Positions 52,333-60,534 of a stretch of 64,000 nucleotides of DNA are shown here, in pieces. This DNA comes from Brucella grignonensis. GTDB taxonomy: Bacteria > Pseudomonadota > Alphaproteobacteria > Rhizobiales > Rhizobiaceae. A model generated the notes under the pieces. That model ran no database searches and was not told the DNA's origin. It saw nothing but the letters and a program-made list of their open reading frames with translations. How positions within the stretch are numbered: position 1 is the stretch's first letter; each line of letters begins with the position of its first letter. Both the position numbers and the translations under genes were made by a program. Location of the stretch: NCBI RefSeq assembly GCF_002252505.1, contig NZ_NNRL01000163.1:776222-840221 (forward strand), written 5' to 3'.

Positions 52333-53347
52333 ATTGAAGCATAACGGATTGCGTTTCCGGCTCGTCAGTGTCTGGATGCACTGGCATAGGAACAGAGAAT
52401 TCGAGCCTTACAGGCAAGTGATCGGAACCAGCAGAGTCGCGTGAAGCGGCGACAGGTGTTTCAATCTCGTGGCTTACTAAAATCTGGTCGATCGGCAGAC
52501 CGATAAAAGGTGCGAGTTTTACGGACAGACTTTGCGGCATCCATGTGCCCCCGATACCAGTCATCGCCTTCGTTCCAGAAGCCTTTTCAATACGATGGAC
52601 TGCGCTACTCCATGGCGTGGCGTTGAAATCACCGGCAATGATCGAAGGGCCGTCAATCTTCTGCAGTTCCGGCACCAGTGCATCGATAATAACCGCCTGG
52701 CCAAAAGGCCATGGCAGGATCGAGTGGTAAGCTGCGACATTGACCCTTGTGCCACTGAAGTCGATGGAAGTCATCGCAAGGCGGTCATCACCAAGGCAGA
52801 TTGGTTCGCTACCCTCACTGAATGGGCGGCGGGAAAGAATACCAACCCCCATATTGCTTCCATCCTTGCGACATTCAAAATGATAGGGATATGTGCCCTT
52901 CAGAATGTCGATCCACATGGTCCAGTCTGTACCAGCTTCCTGATAAGTGATGACATCTGGCTTTTCTTGCGCAACCATTTGTAGGACGCGCTTTGGCTCA
53001 GGATTGTTGTAGCGCAGATTAATCTGCACCAGACTGTAGCGTGCGCCAGTCGTTGGCACATTGGCTTGTGCCGGGGATGATCCATCCAGCAGGTTGCGTG
53101 TCGCTCCCAATGTCGTGCTGAAAGCAAGGATCGCAAACAACAGGATCATCGCACCCTCGCGCCGCATCGTTGAGAACAAAAGCGGGAGCGCGAGCAGCCC
53201 CATCAGAATTGCAAGATAGGAGCGGAAATGCGCGAATGAATCAAGCGCTGGGTGTGCTGATCCGAGAAAGCCAAGCACGAGTGGAACTGACACCAGAACA
53301 GCGATGATCAGCAGGAAAAATGAAAGGTTTTCGCGGCGTTTTGACAT
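52331..53347 (-). CDS. Endonuclease/exonuclease/phosphatase family protein
   Basis: A 338-residue membrane-anchored protein. The first 90 residues have two to three hydrophobic segments (for example FFLLIIAVLVSVPLVLGFL and LAILMGLLALPLLFS). The rest is an EEP domain, with the metal-binding Glu in TYQEAG, and the later GDFNATPWSSAV and SDHLPVRLEF (Asp-His) motifs that complete the active site. The substrate (DNA, RNA, phospholipid or phosphoinositide) is unknown. Membrane-attached EEP proteins of this length are common in alphaproteobacteria. It is transcribed opposite to ETF-QO and shares its terminator. Confidence 0.82.
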   Translation of the reverse strand: MSKRRENLSFFLLIIAVLVSVPLVLGFLGSAHPALDSFAHFRSYLAILMGLLALPLLFSTMRREGAMILLFAILAFSTTLGATRNLLDGSSPAQANVPTTGARYSLVQINLRYNNPEPKRVLQMVAQEKPDVITYQEAGTDWTMWIDILKGTYPYHFECRKDGSNMGVGILSRRPFSEGSEPICLGDDRLAMTSIDFSGTRVNVAAYHSILPWPFGQAVIIDALVPELQKIDGPSIIAGDFNATPWSSAVHRIEKASGTKAMTGIGGTWMPQSLSVKLAPFIGLPIDQILVSHEIETPVAASRDSAGSDHLPVRLEFSVPMPVHPDTDEPETQSVMLQ

Positions 53348-53451
53348 GACACGCGTTTAGCCGTTGATTACGGCGCCATGATGGAGAGAGGGCAGTATGT
53401 ATTCGTGAAAAACATACTGCCCTAATCACCTATTGTCCTACTGACTTATCC

Positions 53452-54954
53452 TTATTGGAAGGCAGTCTCGTAGAAGCTTCTGAGCTTGCGTGAATGCAGC
53501 CTCTCATCCGGCATTGCTGCGATTTTTTCCATCGCACGAATACCGATCTGCAAATGCTGGGCGACTTGACGCTTATAGAATTCAGTCGCCATGCCCGGCA
53601 GCTTCAGCTCACCATGAAGCGGTTTGTCGGAAACGCAGAGAAGCGTGCCATAGGGAACGCGAAAGCGAAAACCATTGGCCGCAATCGTGGCCGATTCCAT
53701 ATCGAGCGCAACTGCACGCGCCTGTGAAAGACGCTGAACCGGGCCGCGCTGGTCGCGAAGCTCCCAGTTACGATTGTCGATTGTCGCGACCGTGCCGGTG
53801 CGCATGATGCGCTTGAGATCATAACCTTCAAGACCGGTGATTTCCTCGACGGCTTCTTCAAGTGCCACCTGAATTTCTGCAAGGGCCGGCAAAGGCACCC
53901 ATGCCGGAAGGTCGTCATCGAGGACGTGATCTTCACGCATATAGGCATGCGCCAGCACGTAATCGCCGAGCTGCTGGCTGTTACGCAGACCTGCACAATG
54001 GCCCAGCATCAGCCATGCATGCGGACGTAGCACCGCAATATGGTCGGTGATTGTCTTGGCATTGGACGGGCCGACGCCAATGTTGACCATGGTGATGCCC
54101 GAATGATCGGCGCGTTGCAGATGATAGGCTGGCATCTGCGGCAGGCGCTGTAATGGAACTCCGCTGCTCGGTGCGGATTCACCTGCACGCGTTATCGCAT
54201 TTCCCGGCTCGACGAAGCTGTCGTATCCGCCGCCGCCTTCCGCCATAAGTCTGCGGGCATAATCACAGAACTCATCCATGTAGAACTGATAATTCGTGAA
54301 CAGCACGAAATTCTGGAAATGCTTGGGGCTTGTTGCCGTGTAGTGCGCAAGGCGGTGCAGCGAATAATCGACGCGCTGTGCCGTAAACGGCGCAAGAGGC
54401 ATCGGCTCACCGGGAATTGGATCGAAGTCAGCATTAACGATCTTGTCGTCGGTTGCTGCAAGATCCGGCACATCGAAAAGATCGCGTAGCGGGTGCGTGA
54501 AGGCATTGGCAACCGACGCCTCGACATAGGTGCCTTCAATGAAAGCAAAATGAATGGGAATTGGCGTCGCCGATTCCCGAACGGTGACCGTCACACCGTG
54601 ATTACGCATCAGGAGACGGATTTGCTCCTTGAGATAATGACCGAAGAGATCAGGTCGGGTAATTGTGGCCGAATAGTCTCCGGGCGTGGTCACATGACCG
54701 AAAGCAAGGCGCGTATCCACATGGGCAAAGCTGGAGGTAGACAAGCATATTTCGGGATAGAACGCGCGATAGCGTTGTGGGCGCACTTCGCCACGTGCGA
54801 GCTGCTCAAAAGCTTTGCGCAGAAATTCGGTATTGCGATCATAAAGCTTGCGCAGCGCGGCAACCGCCGCGCTGGCATCGGTGAAAACCTCCGGTTCCAC
54901 GAAAGGAGGCGTTTTGATCTCTGTGAGAAAAGGTTGTTCGATTCGCTGTGTCAT
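53452..54954 (-). CDS. amn: AMP nucleosidase
   Basis: A 500-residue AMP nucleosidase that splits AMP into adenine and ribose 5-phosphate, a purine salvage and adenylate-control reaction. The N-terminal domain has the AMN-specific LREVRPQRYRAFYPEI-like region (QLARGEVRPQRYRAFYPE) and the C-terminal phosphorylase-like core with ITMVNIGVGPSNAKTITDHIAVLRPHAWLMLGHC (in pieces: GVGPSNAKTITDHIAV, HAWLMLGHCAGLR) and ALDMESATIAANGFRFRVPYG. Length fits. No strong ribosome-binding site is visible at the ATG. Two tiny membrane-protein genes lie 42 bases upstream on the same strand. Confidence 0.93.
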   Translation of the reverse strand: MTQRIEQPFLTEIKTPPFVEPEVFTDASAAVAALRKLYDRNTEFLRKAFEQLARGEVRPQRYRAFYPEICLSTSSFAHVDTRLAFGHVTTPGDYSATITRPDLFGHYLKEQIRLLMRNHGVTVTVRESATPIPIHFAFIEGTYVEASVANAFTHPLRDLFDVPDLAATDDKIVNADFDPIPGEPMPLAPFTAQRVDYSLHRLAHYTATSPKHFQNFVLFTNYQFYMDEFCDYARRLMAEGGGGYDSFVEPGNAITRAGESAPSSGVPLQRLPQMPAYHLQRADHSGITMVNIGVGPSNAKTITDHIAVLRPHAWLMLGHCAGLRNSQQLGDYVLAHAYMREDHVLDDDLPAWVPLPALAEIQVALEEAVEEITGLEGYDLKRIMRTGTVATIDNRNWELRDQRGPVQRLSQARAVALDMESATIAANGFRFRVPYGTLLCVSDKPLHGELKLPGMATEFYKRQVAQHLQIGIRAMEKIAAMPDERLHSRKLRSFYETAFQ

Positions 54955-54995
54955 GGCTTAGTATAGCAAACTCCATGACAGTCGCATGTCCCTGT

Positions 54996-55163
54996 TTACG
55001 CACTTCTTTGCAGGCTCACATAAAGCACAAGACCCACGCCGCTCATATGTGCTTTCTGACCAATTTGCGTATAAGCAAATGTTGCAACAGGCCCGGTGAA
55101 TACAGCGGTGAACAGCAGAACGCGGAGTGCAATCCCCGCAGGGATACGGAAACGGGACATCAT
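54996..55163 (-). CDS. Small membrane protein B upstream of amn
   Basis: A 55-residue frame starting at one of two adjacent ATG codons (55163 or 55160). Hydrophobic residues about 10-30 (AGIALRVLLFTAVFTGPVATF) and a Gly/Val-rich second segment (SGVGLVLYVSL) make a small membrane protein. It overlaps the previous small gene by ATGA on the minus strand, and GGCGGAG lies about 10 bases upstream of the first ATG. No homology was recognised. It lies 42 bases before amn, so it could be part of its transcript. It was too short for the usual length cut-off. Confidence 0.55.
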   Translation of the reverse strand: MMSRFRIPAGIALRVLLFTAVFTGPVATFAYTQIGQKAHMSGVGLVLYVSLQRSA

Positions 55164-55324
55164 AATTGTCTGTCTCCGCCGACATGCTTGAGGTGCATCG
55201 CTGTAATGGGGGCAACGACTGGCTGATCACGGTAAACATCGTATTTGCGATCGACGAAAAGGCCAGCAATGATCGCAATCCCCACGATCATGAGACAGAC
55301 TATTGTAACGCGCCACAGCAGCAT
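55160..55324 (-). CDS. Small membrane protein A upstream of amn
   Basis: A 54-residue frame with one strong hydrophobic segment (residues 6-24, VTIVCLMIVGIAIIAGLFV) followed by a basic, then polar tail (DRKYDVYRDQP). GGGGGAA precedes ATG 55324 by three bases. It overlaps small protein B by ATGA, which supports translation of both. It looks like a one-pass inner-membrane protein with the tail in the periplasm or cytosol. No family is recognised. An alternative is random open frame, but the coupling, hydrophobicity and start sites argue for a real gene pair. Confidence 0.55.
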   Translation of the reverse strand: MLLWRVTIVCLMIVGIAIIAGLFVDRKYDVYRDQPVVAPITAMHLKHVGGDRQL

Positions 55325-55533
55325 GGTTCCCCCGACTATCGAATTGTTCGTTCTACGGGTTTGAGTTTACAGGTCTCACCTGAACTACTCCTGAGAGCTG
55401 CATTCATCCGGCGTTCAAAAATATTGATGTTTCATTAACTTGATCGCTTCGCACTTGTGCCAAGCTATACGGCGCTTATGTTAGCTCGCATCGGAAATAC
55501 GGACAAAGCCAAGAAAGCGGGAGAAAGATACCC

Positions 55534-56241
55534 ATGGCTGAGCAGACCAAACCTATCGAGCTTTACTATTGGCCTACACCGAATGGCTTCAAGATCAGCA
55601 TCATGCTGGAGGAACTCGGCGTTCCCTATGAAGTGAAATACGTGAATATCGGCAAAGGCGATCAGTTCCAGCCGGACTTTCTCAAAATAGCGCCGAATAA
55701 CCGTATGCCAGCTATTGTCGATCCCGAAGGCCCGGGCGGCGAGCCGATCTCGGTGTTTGAATCCGGTGCCATCCTGCAATATCTCGGCCGCAAGTTCGGC
55801 AAGTTCTATCCGACAGATGAACGCAAACGCGTGGCCGTCGATGAATGGCTGATGTGGCAGATGGGTGGCCTTGGGCCCATGTCGGGACAGGCTGGCCACT
55901 TCCGCGTTTATGCGCCGGAAAAGGTGCAATATGGCATTGATCGCTATACCAATGAGGTCAACCGCCTTTATGGCGTGCTGAACCGCCAGCTTGAAGGCAA
56001 GGACTATATCGCAGGCGAATATTCCATTGCTGACATGGCAAGCATTGGCTGGATCAATGCTTATAAGAATTATGATCAGAAGCTGGAAGACTTTCCGAAC
56101 CTCAAGCGCTGGCATGAAACAATGAACGCACGTCCTGCGGTGCAGCGTGGTCTTGTGGTTGGCAAGGAAGAACGAGAAAAGTCTAATCTTGCTACTGACA
56201 AGGAAGCGCAGAAAATTCTGTTCGGCCAGAAGGCTCGCTAA
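55534..56241 (+). CDS. Glutathione S-transferase family protein (nu/Ure2-like)
   Basis: A 235-residue GST. The N-terminal thioredoxin-like domain (to about residue 88) has YYWPTPNGFKISIMLEELG, the GSH-binding PNNRMPAIVDPEG and FESGAILQYLGRKFG. The all-helical C-terminal domain starts near residue 95 and includes QAGHFRVYAPEKVQYGIDRY and YSIADMASIGWINA. The pattern NGFK...E resembles YfcG (nu class), which has disulfide-bond reductase activity, rather than classical conjugating GST. Start ATG has GGGAGAA upstream. A strong terminator follows. Confidence 0.85.
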   Translation: MAEQTKPIELYYWPTPNGFKISIMLEELGVPYEVKYVNIGKGDQFQPDFLKIAPNNRMPAIVDPEGPGGEPISVFESGAILQYLGRKFGKFYPTDERKRVAVDEWLMWQMGGLGPMSGQAGHFRVYAPEKVQYGIDRYTNEVNRLYGVLNRQLEGKDYIAGEYSIADMASIGWINAYKNYDQKLEDFPNLKRWHETMNARPAVQRGLVVGKEEREKSNLATDKEAQKILFGQKAR

Positions 56242-56243
56242 GT

Positions 56244-56274
56244 AAAAAGGCGGCTGAAAAGCCGCCTTTTTTTA
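56244..56274 (+). terminator. Rho-independent terminator after the GST gene
   Basis: AAAAAGGCGGCT, a GAAA loop and AGCCGCC, followed by TTTTTTTATT. It can also serve the convergent DUF2147 gene. Confidence 0.88.
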
Positions 56275-56279
56275 TTCGC

Positions 56280-56639
56280 TTATTGACGTGTGAGGCTTTC
56301 GCTCTTGCAGATTAGTCCGCCCATAACGCAGCCTGAAAGCGAGAGGGTATTTCCCTTAACGCTGGCCTTGCCGGTATAGGTCTTACCTTCATCGAGCTTG
56401 TTGACTTCACCCTTGTAGCTCCCGTCTTTACCGGACATCGAGCCAATTGATTTGCCTTTGTATTCGCCGGTCTGCACCGTGCCGCAATATTTGCCGCCGC
56501 CACATGCCGCGTAGCTGATGATCGTGCCGTTCGGGCGCTTCCATGTGCCGACAATGGCTTCTTCGGCGAACGCCGGAGCGGACAAACCTGCAGTCAATGC
56601 AACAGCTGCTGTCATTCCCATAATAAATTTGCGGATCAT
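56280..56639 (-). CDS. DUF2147 domain-containing periplasmic protein
   Basis: A 119-residue exported protein with a typical signal peptide (MIRKFIMGMTAAVALTAG, cleavage after SAPAFA). The mature part is a DUF2147 beta domain: GTWKRPNGTIISYAACGG, KGKSIGSMSGKDGSYKGEV and LDEGKTYTGKASVKGN, LSGCVMGGLICKS with cysteines that may form disulfides. Function unknown; members are small envelope proteins, some linked to outer membrane or metal. GGGAGGA precedes ATG 56639. A 20-bp ACGTTTACGT-containing site lies 46 bases upstream of the start. Confidence 0.85.
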   Translation of the reverse strand: MIRKFIMGMTAAVALTAGLSAPAFAEEAIVGTWKRPNGTIISYAACGGGKYCGTVQTGEYKGKSIGSMSGKDGSYKGEVNKLDEGKTYTGKASVKGNTLSLSGCVMGGLICKSESLTRQ

Positions 56640-57071
56640 GCATTCCTCCCAAAATGCCACAAGACTCCCAGCCTTGCAGAATACTTACGCAAACGTAAAC
56701 GTAATCCAGTTTTTGCCTGAGCGGAAGAGGGATAATTTGCGTGTTCGCATTCGCTGGCGGCGACATCTTAAACGAAGCCAATCTGCACCATGGTTATCAT
56801 CTGGTTTCCAAGCGGGGAGGGAGAAAACATAGTCATTTCGGAAAAACGCTGTAATTCGGACGGCTTGGATGTTTAACGAATTCCCAAATTTACTCCTTGT
56901 TGGGATTTCGTTGTCCCCTTGTTAAGCATCTGGTTTAACGCGCATTTCAGTCCTGTCACTTATCTTGAAGATCATGAACGGAACGACAGATCCGACAGTT
57001 CCAGGACGGTGAAAGCCAGTCTCGGAAACAAAGAGCGGACGGTTCTCGGGATTTAACAGGGACAAAGAAAA
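56640..57071. other. Intergenic region between DUF2147 and SEL1-like genes
   Basis: 432 bases. It holds the candidate operator at 56685 and an inverted repeat AACGAATTCCCAA/TTGGGATTTCGTT at 56875-56887 and 56900-56912 (12 of 13 matches). No gene is supported. Confidence 0.5.
56685..56704. promoter_or_regulatory. Candidate operator upstream of the DUF2147 gene
   Basis: TTACGCAAACGTAAACGTAA contains, on the minus strand, the same ACGTTTACGT core as the palindrome at 50199. It is less symmetrical and lies 46 bases before the start. A shared regulator is possible. Confidence 0.3.
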
Positions 57072-57329
57072 ATGACACAGTTTCAAAACGTTACGCAGCA
57101 CAACAAAGCAGGTTCCCAGGATCGCATTCTACTGGAGATGGGTTTGAAATACGCTATCGGTCGTGACTGTGAAATAGATGTCGTTGAAGCGCATAAGTGG
57201 CTCAATATTGCTGCCATTCGTGGCAATCAGAAAGCCGAGCGTATGCGCAATCAGGTCGCTGCGACTATGAGTAAAACGGAACTCGCTGCCGCTCTTCGTG
57301 GTGCACGCGAGTGGATGACAGCGCACTAA
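57072..57329 (+). CDS. SEL1-like single-repeat small protein
   Basis: An 85-residue protein with one SEL1-type helical repeat (about residues 23-55: GLKYAIGRDCEIDVVEAHKWLNIAAIRGNQKA). In the usual Sel1 family, many repeats act as protein-protein interaction scaffolds; a single one is common in rhizobia and Brucella. No signal peptide is visible, so it is probably cytosolic. ATG 57072 has AGGGA upstream. A strong bidirectional terminator lies 18 bases after the stop. Function unknown. Confidence 0.75.
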   Translation: MTQFQNVTQHNKAGSQDRILLEMGLKYAIGRDCEIDVVEAHKWLNIAAIRGNQKAERMRNQVAATMSKTELAAALRGAREWMTAH

Positions 57330-57346
57330 AATTGCTTGACGCACTG

Positions 57347-57378
57347 ACAAAAAGCCGCCTCATCAGGCGGCTTTTTGT
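57347..57378. terminator. Bidirectional terminator between SEL1-like and YitT genes
   Basis: ACAAAAAGCCGCCT, CATC loop, AGGCGGCTTTTTGT, a perfect 14-bp stem with A and T runs on both ends. It serves both convergent genes and touches the YitT stop. Confidence 0.88.
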
Positions 57379-58031
57379 TAGCTTATGCCGAGATAGCGCC
57401 CCGGCTTGTGGTTGATCGCAATGATGACGTTCATTGCTATCGCCCCCACCAGCGAAAACAACATGTTTTCCAGAGGAATGAAAAACAGCGATCCAAGCAT
57501 GATGAGAACGTCAAGTCCAAGCTGAAACCAGCCAGCGCGAATCCCGTAGGCGTCCTGCAAATAAAGGGCGAGGATGTTGACGCCTCCAACACCGGAGCGG
57601 TGACGGAATAGTGCCAATACGCCCATTCCCATCAAGGTGCCGCCCATGAGTGCTGCAAAGAGTGGGTTAATTGAACTGAAATCAACACACAGAGGTATGA
57701 TTTTTGCGAAGAGCGACATGAGCGCGACTGCGATGAATGTCCTGATCGTGAACGGCCAGCCCATTCGCTTTGCTGCGAAATAATAGAATGGCAGATTGAT
57801 CAGGAAATAGAGCAGGCCAAATCCAATGCCGGTAGCATACTGGATCAAAAGGGCGATGCCTGCAGTGCTGCCCGTCATCAGTGTTGCATGACTGTAAAGC
57901 GTAATACCCAATGCAATGAACGAGGTTCCAATCAGCATGGCGATCGCGTCTTCATAAAGACGGTGACGATCAAAACCCATTGCGCTGGTCACATCGGCAA
58001 GCGGGGAGGCGCTATCTGCGATATCAGCCAC
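57378..58031 (-). CDS. YitT family membrane protein
   Basis: A 217-residue integral membrane protein with five or so hydrophobic helices, a YitT/DUF161 family protein. Seen are AMLIGTSFIALGITLYSHATLMTGSTAGIALL (in parts) and the later FRHRSGVGGVNILALYLQDAYGIRAG, with the conserved G-G-x-N-I-L segment typical of the family. Function unknown, some members are called putative transporters or proteins of the YitT group. GTG 58031 has GGAG 6 to 7 bases upstream and is chosen over the longer frame. Confidence 0.82.
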   Translation of the reverse strand: MADIADSASPLADVTSAMGFDRHRLYEDAIAMLIGTSFIALGITLYSHATLMTGSTAGIALLIQYATGIGFGLLYFLINLPFYYFAAKRMGWPFTIRTFIAVALMSLFAKIIPLCVDFSSINPLFAALMGGTLMGMGVLALFRHRSGVGGVNILALYLQDAYGIRAGWFQLGLDVLIMLGSLFFIPLENMLFSLVGAIAMNVIIAINHKPGRYLGIS

Positions 58032-58269
58032 GTTTAACTCCAGAGCTGCGAAAACCGGAAATCCGGACAAGATTACCCAAACGGCCCGAACTAACGTTCC
58101 GCTATCCGAGTGCATGTAAATTCGCGCTGTACTGATGGGCTATCGCGCCACGCGCCAGCGTCAAGTCTTGGGAGACATTGCAAATATAGCATTCAGAGAA
58201 CTTGCCCGCACTGCTAGCAATATTGTTATTTTAGGTGGGACTTTATTGATTTAACGCAATTCCTAAGCA

Positions 58270-58800
58270 TCAATTTTTTAGGAATATTTCGTGCTCCGCT
58301 TTAGCGAGAAAACGCTTCACATCACGCGGATTGCGCAAATGGTATTTTTGCAGGTGAAGAGGAGCCTGTTCCAGGAAAGAAAGCGCTTGAATACGGCCAT
58401 TTTTTCGATAATTCGCGACAAATTTGAGAAACTCCCAGTCAAAACGTTCTTTGCAGCCTTCAGCCATGTCCGGGCGCGATTGGCCATAGTGGCGAAGCAT
58501 TCTTCGGATGATTCGCCAGAGGCGCCGCGGTGTTGATATATCGAGAAATATGAGCATTTCGGCGCGTGATGCGCGGTGCGCCATCGTTTTGCTATGATTG
58601 CCTTCGAATATCCATTCATCGCGATCAGCAACCTTGTTCGTAAGACGGCTGATCTCGTCACCCGGACGCATGACCCAGTTGGCTTTCCAGTAAATAGTGT
58701 CGATGTGAATTATAGGTAAGCCACTGATTTTCCCGAGCCTGCTTGCAAGGGTAGACTTTCCCGAGCCAGCACCGCCAATGATCATGATCTTTTGTGCCAC
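58270..58800 (-). CDS. AAA family P-loop kinase-like protein (FlaR-type)
   Basis: A 176-residue P-loop NTPase related to adenylate kinase and the DNA topology modulation protein FlaR. The Walker A motif is IIGGAGSGKSTLASRLG near the N-terminus, followed by LPIIHIDTIYWKANWV and WIFEGNHSKTMAHR, which match the FlaR pattern. LIFLDISTPRRLWRIIRRML and the DWEFLKFVANYRKN segment are also typical. GTG 58800 has AGGAG 6 to 7 bases upstream, so the longer frame is not used. The substrate is unknown; a nucleotide or small-molecule kinase is likely. Confidence 0.8.
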   Translation of the reverse strand: MAQKIMIIGGAGSGKSTLASRLGKISGLPIIHIDTIYWKANWVMRPGDEISRLTNKVADRDEWIFEGNHSKTMAHRASRAEMLIFLDISTPRRLWRIIRRMLRHYGQSRPDMAEGCKERFDWEFLKFVANYRKNGRIQALSFLEQAPLHLQKYHLRNPRDVKRFLAKAEHEIFLKN

Positions 58801-59217
58801 TTGGATGCTCCTGAATTTTAACTCTATTTCAATAAATACAAGACAAGAGCTTGGAACTACTATATATTTACTTTGTGTCATTCAAATTTACGTAACTTCT
58901 AAAGAATGACAGTTAGAAATTTTGTGTTGCAGGCGGTGGTAATATTGAGCAAATGATTGACAGTCAACTTGCCTGGCATCAAGCTAGACGGCGGATGTGA
59001 AACTTTAAAAGGTATAGAGACCGGCAAAGCAGACTGGGTGTTTTAGATTATCGCGACAAGCGATCCACGAATGAGCCAAATGCATTTCCTGCCAAACTGC
59101 GAAGCGGTTTTGCCTAAGGATAATGCGTAGAGACAGAACGGTTGTGACGTTTCAATCTTAACGGAGCCGTTCTAGAGCAACGAATTCAATAGTCCGTATC
59201 CGACAGGGAGCGACGAG
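58801..59217. other. Intergenic region upstream of the triple-repeat secreted protein
   Basis: 417 bases divergent to both neighbours, AT-rich at the left. The composite repeat at 59082-59174 fills its right part. No gene is supported; short frames have no features. Confidence 0.5.
59082..59174. repeat. Composite intergenic palindrome, two-part
   Basis: GCATTTCCTGCCAAACTGCG, AGCGGTTTTGCCTAAGGATAATGCG, and a right half bounded by AGAACGG and CCGTTCTA. The right half resembles the part that encodes the DUF5330 C-terminus at 3091-3133. Confidence 0.78.
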
Positions 59218-59889
59218 ATGTCTATTCGTACCATCACAGCCTTGGCTGGCACCGCAATCATTCTGGGCGCATCTGCCTTTGTTTTTTCATCGCCGGCAAG
59301 TGCGCTGACGATGAAGGAATGTAGTGCAAAGTATCAGGCGGCCAAAGATGCCGGCACGCTGGGTGATGTTAAGTGGAATGATTTCCGCAAGGCACAATGC
59401 GGTAACGATGCCGCAGCCGCTCCGGCTGCTGCACCCGCAGCGCCAGCAACAAACGCGGCTGCACCAGCTAAAGTAGCGCCAGCTAAAAACGCAGCTGCGC
59501 CTGCAACGGATACTGCGGCCAAGAGCCTTACAATGAAACAGTGCAGCACCAAGTATCAGGCAGCCAAAGATGCTGGTACCGATGGTGGCGCTAAGTGGAA
59601 CGATTTCCGTAAATCGGAATGTGGTCCGGGCGCTGATCCCGTTGCGCTGACTACCGATGGCAATGCAGAACCTGCAGCGCCAACCACTGCTGCACCGAGT
59701 GGAGTGAAGTTCCCGACCGCAGTTTCGTCGAAGTTCTCGAGCGAATCTCCGGGTAAGGCCCGCATGCATACCTGCCTTGAGCAGTATCATGCCGCCAAGG
59801 ATGCAAATGCGTTGGGCGGTCTGAAGTGGGTTCAGAAGGGTGGCGGTTACTATAGCCTCTGCAACGCACGCCTAAAGGGTAACTCGTAA
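59218..59889 (+). CDS. Secreted protein with three Cys-pair repeats
   Basis: A 223-residue exported protein. The signal peptide (about 1-29) ends in SPASA. Three copies of a 33-residue module follow: 30-62 (LTMKECSAKYQAAKDAGTLG, then WNDFRKAQC), 104-136 (LTMKQCSTKYQAAKDAGTDG) and 182-216 (MHTCLEQYHAAKDANALGG), each with two cysteines about 26-29 residues apart (C35/C61, C109/C135, C186/C215). Ala/Pro-rich linkers separate them. The first two repeats are nearly identical, the third is diverged. The fold is unknown; disulfides in the periplasm are likely. ATG 59218 has AGGGAG upstream. Similar proteins are found in Brucella and rhizobia, but no function is known to me. Confidence 0.8.
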   Translation: MSIRTITALAGTAIILGASAFVFSSPASALTMKECSAKYQAAKDAGTLGDVKWNDFRKAQCGNDAAAAPAAAPAAPATNAAAPAKVAPAKNAAAPATDTAAKSLTMKQCSTKYQAAKDAGTDGGAKWNDFRKSECGPGADPVALTTDGNAEPAAPTTAAPSGVKFPTAVSSKFSSESPGKARMHTCLEQYHAAKDANALGGLKWVQKGGGYYSLCNARLKGNS

Positions 59890-59965
59890 AACGTACTGTT
59901 GCGAATACATTTCGTATCTGAGACGGCTTATAAGTCGGCTTGAACTTACACCGTTTTAGAGAGAA

Positions 59966-60002
59966 GGGGCCTTGCAGATATGCAGGGTCCCTTTTTCTTT
60001 TT
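59966..60002 (+). terminator. Rho-independent terminator after the triple-repeat gene
   Basis: GGGGCCTTGCA, GATA loop, TGCAGGGTCCC (two wobble pairs), followed by TTTTTCTTTTT. Confidence 0.82.
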
Positions 60003-60107
60003 AGAGAATTTCCAGCAAAAATACGAAGCGGTTTTGCGTGAAGTAAATGCGATAAAACAAATGCTTAGAGCGTTTCACCTGATTCAAACAAAGTAGGAAG
60101 CGCTCTA
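60002..60107. repeat. Composite intergenic palindrome, two-part
   Basis: TAGAGAATTTCCAGCAAAAA, AAGCGGTTTTGCGTGAAG, then TTAGAGCGTTTCACCTGATT and GAAGCGCTCTA. It directly follows the terminator T run. Confidence 0.78.
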
Positions 60108-60147
60108 AGGGAATTATGCAGTGGTATTCCTACGAAGTGAGACGGTT

Positions 60148-60519
60148 TCAGGTTCTCTTGAACCAGCTGCTGACACCAATCACGAGCCAGCCCAAAATCA
60201 TCAGGCTTCCACCTGTGGGGGCTGCCATTGGAAATAGCCTGTTGCCAGTCACATCCCGCATGAATAAGTCGCCGCAGAACAACATCAATCCAACAACCAG
60301 CAACGCGCCACCAATATTCGCAATGCGGCTGTTCGGAACGATGAGCGACAACACGAGAAGGGCGGGGGTATGGCCGAGAAGCAGCGGTGCTATCGCGCCT
60401 AAATGGTTCTCGCCCCCGTGAGCGGCACCCGCATAAGCGGCTATCGCTAAAGCTCCGCAAAGGCCGGCAAGTGTGCCAAACAAAATGTTGCGGGGCTGGG
60501 TATTGTGTTGATCAGACAT
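60148..60519 (-). CDS. DUF423 family membrane protein
   Basis: A 123-residue membrane protein of the DUF423 (YwdK-like) family with four hydrophobic helices: ILFGTLAGLCGALAIAAYA, GHTPALLVLSLIV, IANIGGALLVVGLMLFCGDL and GGSLMILGWLVIGV. A conserved AAYAGAAHG and the FCGDLFMRDVTG loop identify it. Function unknown. The start region has CGGAGAAAAG upstream of ATG 60519. It lies between two composite repeats. Confidence 0.85.
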   Translation of the reverse strand: MSDQHNTQPRNILFGTLAGLCGALAIAAYAGAAHGGENHLGAIAPLLLGHTPALLVLSLIVPNSRIANIGGALLVVGLMLFCGDLFMRDVTGNRLFPMAAPTGGSLMILGWLVIGVSSWFKRT

Positions 60520-60534
60520 TCTTTTCTCCGCGAT

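Noticed and set aside
56920..56945. CtrA-type site (TTAA...TTAAC) upstream of the SEL1-like gene
   Set aside because: Spacing is 9 rather than 7 bases between the half sites.
60065..60460. 131-codon minus-strand frame over the DUF423 gene
   Set aside because: It is an Arg- and Cys-rich shadow in another frame of the well-supported DUF423 gene.
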